A stretch of 64,000 bases of DNA from Streptomyces sp. NBC_00414 (lineage in GTDB: Bacteria; Actinomycetota; Actinomycetes; Streptomycetales; Streptomycetaceae). The stretch spans positions 2,232,001 to 2,296,000 of the forward strand of contig NZ_CP107935.1 of assembly GCF_036038375.1 (NCBI RefSeq), written 5' to 3'. Made by a program: the position numbers and the translations under genes. This document shows positions 59,948 to 64,000 of this stretch, one piece after another. The notes beneath the pieces are model-generated. The model worked only from the letters and a program-made list of their open reading frames with translations. It searched no databases and had not been told where the DNA came from. Each line of letters opens with the position of its first letter. The first letter of the stretch is position 1.

Positions 59948-61185
59948 CGAGGGGACTCCCGTCGCCGAGCGTCGTCGTCATCGCGGAGACCGTCGAAGGT
60001 CGATCCCAGCAGACTCAACGTGCTTTCCACATGCGGCAATTCCAGAGGTTCCGGTGACATGAGAGACGCCATGCGCTCGTCGTCGGTTGTGCCGAGGAAC
60101 GGCCCGGTGGCCAGCCGTACCCGCAGGGCGCCGAGGTCGTCGCCGAAGCGGTGGCCGCCGGGCGTCGGCATGCCCAGCCGGACGCTGAGGAAGTCCTCAA
60201 GTTCCTGTGCGTCGCCGACACCGAGCGCGCCGAGCGCGGACCGCAGCGGACCGAGGTCGGCGTACAGGTGGCGCCCCGCGCGAGGGGGCCGGACGAAGGC
60301 CCCCGCCTCGGTGAGGGCCCGGTGCGCGGCGGCGGCCACGCGCGCGTGCAGCCGTACGGACGCGTCGAGTCGGTGCGTGATCTCGTCGGGTTCGCCGAGT
60401 GCGTACGCGGCGGCCGAGGCGACCGGTGCGGCGATCCGGGCGTCGAGGGCGGTGAGGACGTCGAGGACACGGTCGCGCAGCAGGGTGCCGGTGTCGTTGC
60501 CGGGGAATCGGGCGATCGCGGCGGGCCAGCCGGCCGGGAGGAACGGGCCGGACAGGTCGGTCAGGACCGTGACCCGGTCCGGCAGCATCTCGGCGGGACC
60601 GATCAGCACGGTGTCGTGCGGCTCGTGCAGCGTGTCGCGCCAGGTCTCGTCGCTGACCACGTGCAGGCCCTCACCGGCGGCGGCCTCCATGGTCTCGTGG
60701 ACCAGCTCGGGCGGCGCGACGGTCGCGGCGGGGTCGTCGGCGACGGACAGGACGAGCAGCCGCGGATCGCCGCCCTCGGCGCGCACCCGGCGCACGGTCT
60801 CCAGGAGGGCGTACGGATCAGGGACGCCGCCGCACTCGGCGGGTGTGCCCACGGGGAAGACGGACGCGCCCAGCAGACGGGCCTGCGGTGTCCACCAGGC
60901 CGCGCAGGGGCGGGGCACCAGCACGTCACCGCCGAGGGCCGCGGTCAGCGCGAGGAGCAAGGTGGGAGCGCCGGGTGCCGCGACGGTCCGGTCGCGGTCG
61001 GCGGACAGGCCGCGCCGGGTCCAGTAGCCGCGGGCGGCGTCCAGAAGCGCGGGGCCCCCGCCGGCCGGTTCGGTGCGGGTGCCCGTGGCGGCGGCGACGA
61101 GGCCGGGTGGCGGCGGCAGGCCGTGGCCCGGGAGGGGTGGGCCGTAACGGACGGGTCCGTGCCCTGCCGGATCGGTGCGCCGCAT
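59944..61185 (-). CDS. Aminotransferase-fold (class I/II) protein without any lysine
   Basis: A 413-residue protein with fold type I aminotransferase architecture: GLVAAATGTRTEPAGG, APTLLLALTAALGGDVLVPRP (cofactor-loop region), and VVSDETWRDTL matching the usual SDEIY segment. The PLP-lysine position, normally SLSK before the GWR-like motif, reads DLSGPFLPAGW, so Lys is replaced. The whole 413-residue translation contains no Lys at all. It cannot form the internal Schiff base and is either a non-catalytic relative or uses the fold differently. It precedes the MBL gene with a 4-bp overlap. Confidence 0.75.
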   Translation of the reverse strand: MRRTDPAGHGPVRYGPPLPGHGLPPPPGLVAAATGTRTEPAGGGPALLDAARGYWTRRGLSADRDRTVAAPGAPTLLLALTAALGGDVLVPRPCAAWWTPQARLLGASVFPVGTPAECGGVPDPYALLETVRRVRAEGGDPRLLVLSVADDPAATVAPPELVHETMEAAAGEGLHVVSDETWRDTLHEPHDTVLIGPAEMLPDRVTVLTDLSGPFLPAGWPAAIARFPGNDTGTLLRDRVLDVLTALDARIAAPVASAAAYALGEPDEITHRLDASVRLHARVAAAAHRALTEAGAFVRPPRAGRHLYADLGPLRSALGALGVGDAQELEDFLSVRLGMPTPGGHRFGDDLGALRVRLATGPFLGTTDDERMASLMSPEPLELPHVESTLSLLGSTFDGLRDDDDARRRESPR

Positions 61186-61286
61186 CTGTGTACCTCCGCG
61201 CAGTGCTCCCTGGACCCGTCGGTCCGATTCCCACGGTGCCGGTCGTGCTCCTGGGGTGCCGGTACCCGGTGATCCGCTTCGCCGAC

Positions 61287-62156
61287 TCAGGCGTTCCGGG
61301 ACGGTTCCCGGTGGCGCAGCTTGTGGACGGCGGCGCCGAGCGCGCCCGCGATGAGGACACCGCCGGACACCAGGGCGAGTGTGGAGTCGTTGAAGGTGCC
61401 GCCCTGACCTGCGTGGACCCCGTGCCGGCCGTCCACCCCGCGGGAGCCGTCGCGTGAGCCGTTGTGGGAGCCGTCGAGGGACACGGTGAAGGAGGCGCTC
61501 CACTTCTTTCCCTCGGCGCCGGGCGCCGCCGGGCAGACACCGTCGACCCGCCACTCGGAGGGATCACGGGCGCCGTCCGGGCCGCCCTCCTCGAAGTCCG
61601 CGGCGGGCGAGATACGGGCGGTGCCGCTGTAGGTGACACCGCCGCGCGATTCGTCCTTGCCCGCCCGGTCGTCCCGGCCCCCCAGCTCGTCGACGCCCGC
61701 CGGGTCGTCCATCCCCGCCGGACCCTCGACGCCTGCCGGATCGTCGACGTCTGCCGGATCCTCCGTGCCTGCCGCGTCCTCGTCCTCCGTGCCCAGCGGG
61801 TCGTCCATGCCCGCCGGATCCTCGACACCCACGGGGTCGTCCGTGCCCGCCGGGTCGTCCATGCCCGCGGGGTCGTCGGCACCCGCGGGGTCCTCCTGCC
61901 GGCCGGTCCTGTGGCCGGTCCTGTGCAGTCGCACGGTGCCGTGCTCGAAGGCCTCGGAGGTGGCGTCCATGGACTCGGGCGGGTGCCCGCCGGTGGATCC
62001 GCAGGTGACGGAGACGGTGACGGTGCCGCCGGGGGCCACCGTGCGCGGGCTGACCTCGGCCCCCGAGTTCGCGGTCGCGGCCGTGGTGGCGGTGCCGAGT
62101 ACGAGGGTGGTGAAAGCGGTGGCGGACAGTGCGCGAGCGGTACGGCTCAGCGGCAT
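61287..62156 (-). CDS. Secreted membrane-anchored protein with hexapeptide repeats
   Basis: A 289-residue protein. The signal peptide (ALSATAFTTLVLGTATTAATA) is followed by SPRTVAPGGTVTVSVTCGSTGG. About residues 87-165 hold roughly 12 copies of a six-residue acidic repeat of type DDPAGM/DDPAGT/EDPAGV. Then come a beta-like domain (TYSGTARISPAADFEEGG ... WSASFTVSLDGSHNGSRDGSR) and a C-terminal TM helix with basic tail (LALVSGGVLIAGALGAAVHKLRH). There is no LPXTG motif. It probably displays a domain outside the membrane; the repeats may coordinate cations or act as a spacer. Confidence 0.75.
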   Translation of the reverse strand: MPLSRTARALSATAFTTLVLGTATTAATANSGAEVSPRTVAPGGTVTVSVTCGSTGGHPPESMDATSEAFEHGTVRLHRTGHRTGRQEDPAGADDPAGMDDPAGTDDPVGVEDPAGMDDPLGTEDEDAAGTEDPADVDDPAGVEGPAGMDDPAGVDELGGRDDRAGKDESRGGVTYSGTARISPAADFEEGGPDGARDPSEWRVDGVCPAAPGAEGKKWSASFTVSLDGSHNGSRDGSRGVDGRHGVHAGQGGTFNDSTLALVSGGVLIAGALGAAVHKLRHREPSRNA

Positions 62157-62362
62157 GGGGCTCGGTCTCCTTCGGCCGTCGGCTGGGGACCCCCACGCCC
62201 GGCTGCGGCGACGGAGGCGGAGCACGACCGGCATGCCCCGCAGTCCATCAGAGCCCGCCGCCGCCCGGGGCGCGCGCGGCCGGGCACCATTCGTGCCACG
62301 CCGACGCCCGAGCGGGTGACCCGGCGCGCATCCGTGCCGTCAGCGGCGAGACTGCGCAGATG

Positions 62363-63157
62363 TCACGCGACGTCCTGCATGACCTGGTCGCGCAGCCGGT
62401 TGCAGCAGCGGCTGATCAGCCGGGAGACGTGCATCTGGGAGATTCCGAGCTGTTCGGCTATGGAGCTCTGGGTCATGTCACCGAAGAACCGCATGTAGAG
62501 GATCGCCCGCTCGCGTTCGGACAGGGCCTCCAGACGGGGCTTGACCGACTCGCGGTCGATCACGATGTCGAGGGCCGGGTCGGCGAAGCCCAGTGCGTCG
62601 CTCAGGGAGTAGCCGTCCTCGCTGCCCGGCAGTTCGGCGTCCAGCGACAGCGCCGTGAAACTCTCCAGGGCCTCAAGACCGGCGCGTACCTCGTCCTCGC
62701 TCATCTGCGCGTGCGCGGCGATCTCGGCGACCGTGGGCTCCCGGCCGGGGATGGTCTGGGACAGGTCCTGACGCGCGAAGCGGACACGGTTGCGCAGGTC
62801 CTGGACCCGGCGCGGTACGTGCAGGGTCCACATGTGGTCGCGGAAGTGCCGCTTGATCTCACCGGTGACGGTCGGCACGGCGTAGCTCTCGAAGGCGTTG
62901 CCGCGCTCGGGGTCGTAGCGGTCGACGGCCTTGACCAGGCCGAGCGCCGCGACCTGCCGCAGATCGTCGAAGCTCTCACCGCGGCTGCGGAACCGGCCGG
63001 CCAGCCGCTCCGCCATGGGCAGCCAGGCTTCGATGATCTGGTCGCGGAGGGTGTCGCGCGGCGGACCCGGGGGCAACGAAGCGAGCCTGCGGAAGTCCTC
63101 CGCGGTGTCGGGGGCGTCGTCGTGCGGGTGGTGCCTTGCGCTCGCGTGAGTTCGCAT
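62363..63157 (-). CDS. SigB/SigF-family RNA polymerase sigma factor
   Basis: A 264-residue sigma factor. Region 2 contains RSRGESFDDLRQVAALGLVKAVDRYDPERGNAFESYA and ends with GEIKRHFRDHMW. Region 3 includes REPTVAEIAAHAQMSEDEV. Region 4 has LSERERAILYMRFFGDMTQSSIAEQLGISQMHVSRLISR. This matches the stress/sporulation SigB/SigF/SigG group of actinobacteria. No anti-sigma factor is adjacent, so its control partner is elsewhere. Confidence 0.94.
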   Translation of the reverse strand: MRTHASARHHPHDDAPDTAEDFRRLASLPPGPPRDTLRDQIIEAWLPMAERLAGRFRSRGESFDDLRQVAALGLVKAVDRYDPERGNAFESYAVPTVTGEIKRHFRDHMWTLHVPRRVQDLRNRVRFARQDLSQTIPGREPTVAEIAAHAQMSEDEVRAGLEALESFTALSLDAELPGSEDGYSLSDALGFADPALDIVIDRESVKPRLEALSERERAILYMRFFGDMTQSSIAEQLGISQMHVSRLISRCCNRLRDQVMQDVA

Positions 63158-63343
63158 GATGCGTGCAACTCCCTTGAGGGTGCTCAGGTTGGACGGTCAA
63201 CCGTGAGAGCGCACCCTGGAACCGGACGGGCACACCCGTGGGGCGAGGACACAACTCCCACGGACGTGCCTCCTGTCCGAAGCACTGAACGTCGCCTGCC
63301 CCGCGCATCACGGAGCAAACACGGAGTCCCGGACCCGGAACCC

Positions 63344-63400
63344 AAAAAGATTGCGCCGTTCCCCGCGCCCCCGAGAAGGGGCGCGGGGAACGGCGCAATC
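63344..63400 (-). terminator. Long terminator hairpin formed from the palindromic repeat
   Basis: A 23-bp perfect stem (63349-63371 with 63378-63400) and a 6-base loop CGAGAA, followed on the minus strand by five T residues (63344-63348). It lies 36 bp past the ABC-F stop. The arms are two inverted copies of the repeat GGGGCGCGGGGAACGGCGCA; a third copy follows at 63406-63425. Confidence 0.9.
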
Positions 63401-63435
63401 GGTTAGGGGCGCGGGGAACGGCGCAGGCGCAAGCG

Positions 63436-64000
63436 CTAACGTGACCGTTCGACCCGCCGCTCGTCCCAGACCGGCTCCGCCGTCTCCCGCACCCGCCCAT
63501 CGCTGCCGAACACCAGATAGCGATCGAACGCGCGAGCGAACCACCGGTCGTGGGTGACGGCCAGCACCGTCCCCTGATAGGCCTCAAGACCCTCCTGAAG
63601 GGCCTCCGCCGACTCCAGGTCGAGGTTGTCCGTCGGCTCGTCGAGGAGCAGGGCCGTGGACCCCTCCAGTTCGAGCAGGAGGATCTGGAAGCGGGCCTGC
63701 TGGCCGCCCGACAGCCGGTCGAACCGCTGCTCCGCCTGCGCCGTCAGCTCGTACCGCCGCAGCCTCGACATCGCGGCCCCGCGGTCCTGGGCGTGCTCGG
63801 TCCACAGGATGTCGAGCAGGGGACGCCCCACCAGCTCGGGGTGCGCGTGGGTCTGCGCGAAGTGACCGGCCACGACCCGCGCGCCGAGCTTCCACTCCCC
63901 CGTGTGCGCCACCTCGCCGCCCGCCAGCAGCCGCAGGAAGTGCGACTTGCCCGACCCGTTCGAGCCGAGCACGGCGACCCGCTCGCCGTAGAAGACCTCA
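63436..64000 (-). CDS. ABC-F-type ATPase, 3' part (cut by window edge)
   Basis: A partial gene; the reading frame is open to the window end, so the start lies outside. The visible 187 residues are the second nucleotide-binding domain: Walker A LGSNGSGKSHFL, signature RLSGGQQARFQ, Walker B ALLLDEPTDNLD, and ending AVTHDRWFARAFDRYLVF. The lack of TM segments and the DEPTDNLD sequence fit ABC-F proteins, which act on ribosomes and may give antibiotic resistance. The full protein probably has another ATPase domain and an interdomain linker upstream. Confidence 0.88.
   Translation of the reverse strand, partial: EVFYGERVAVLGSNGSGKSHFLRLLAGGEVAHTGEWKLGARVVAGHFAQTHAHPELVGRPLLDILWTEHAQDRGAAMSRLRRYELTAQAEQRFDRLSGGQQARFQILLLELEGSTALLLDEPTDNLDLESAEALQEGLEAYQGTVLAVTHDRWFARAFDRYLVFGSDGRVRETAEPVWDERRVERSR

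Overview
The window is chromosomal DNA from a Streptomyces or a very close actinomycete. The evidence is uniformly high G+C, frequent GTG/TTG starts, a DUF5753-type helix-turn-helix regulator, CBM2-bearing secreted cellulases with CebR-like TGGGAGCGCTCCCA operators, a SigB/SigF-family sigma factor and a HAIR-like box before a second dnaK. I saw no rRNA, tRNA, IS element, CRISPR array or intact prophage.

Layout. 0-1.2 kb: a KASIII (FabH-like) enzyme. 1.2-9.5 kb: a formate/oxalate module. An OFA-family MFS transporter with a 53-residue partner is divergent from an operon of a 2-dehydropantoate-reductase-like enzyme, an NAD-linked formate dehydrogenase in three polypeptides, and fdhD. The catalytic subunit is split from its iron-sulfur domain and the two parts are encoded in permuted order. 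9.6-16.9 kb: an isochorismatase-family hydrolase, a membrane coiled-coil/collagen-like pair, a secreted sialidase with LamG-type domain, a secreted propeller-like protein, and a BASS-type transporter with a divergent LysR regulator. 17-25 kb: a long-chain acyl-CoA ligase, a branched-chain-amino-acid-type ABC importer whose two permeases and one ATPase are a single protein, and an aldo/keto reductase. 25.3-27 kb: an SDR and a methyltransferase. 27-35.2 kb: a cellulose/xyloglucan block (GH6, GH48, GH74, each with CBM2). 35.2-38.6 kb: FAD monooxygenase, MFS exporter and divergent TetR repressor around a clear operator. 38.8-40.6 kb: a PL11 rhamnogalacturonan lyase.

40.7-52.1 kb is mostly regulatory and stress genes: a WYL regulator divergent from two small genes, a methyltransferase/PCD pair, two HTH regulators, dnaK, OsmC, and a MoxR ATPase with a zincin/vWA protein. 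52.4-58.6 kb: a caspase-like protein divergent from MoxR, a holin-like/phosphodiesterase fusion, a resolvase-like fragment, an MBL hydrolase and a DedA protein. 58.9-64 kb: a second MBL hydrolase coupled to an aminotransferase-fold protein that contains no lysine, a secreted protein with hexapeptide repeats, a sigma factor, and the 3' end of an ABC-F ATPase.

Two sequence-level themes recur. One is short in-frame tandem repeats (6, 9, 18 and 24 bp) at gene ends or starts, including a 6-bp array coding on both strands in a convergent overlap. The other is a palindromic intergenic repeat family with the core GGGGCGCGGGGAACGGCGCA, used singly, in tandem, or as long terminator hairpins. The best candidate for a little-described system is the MoxR, zincin/vWA and caspase-like cluster at 49.2-54.1 kb.
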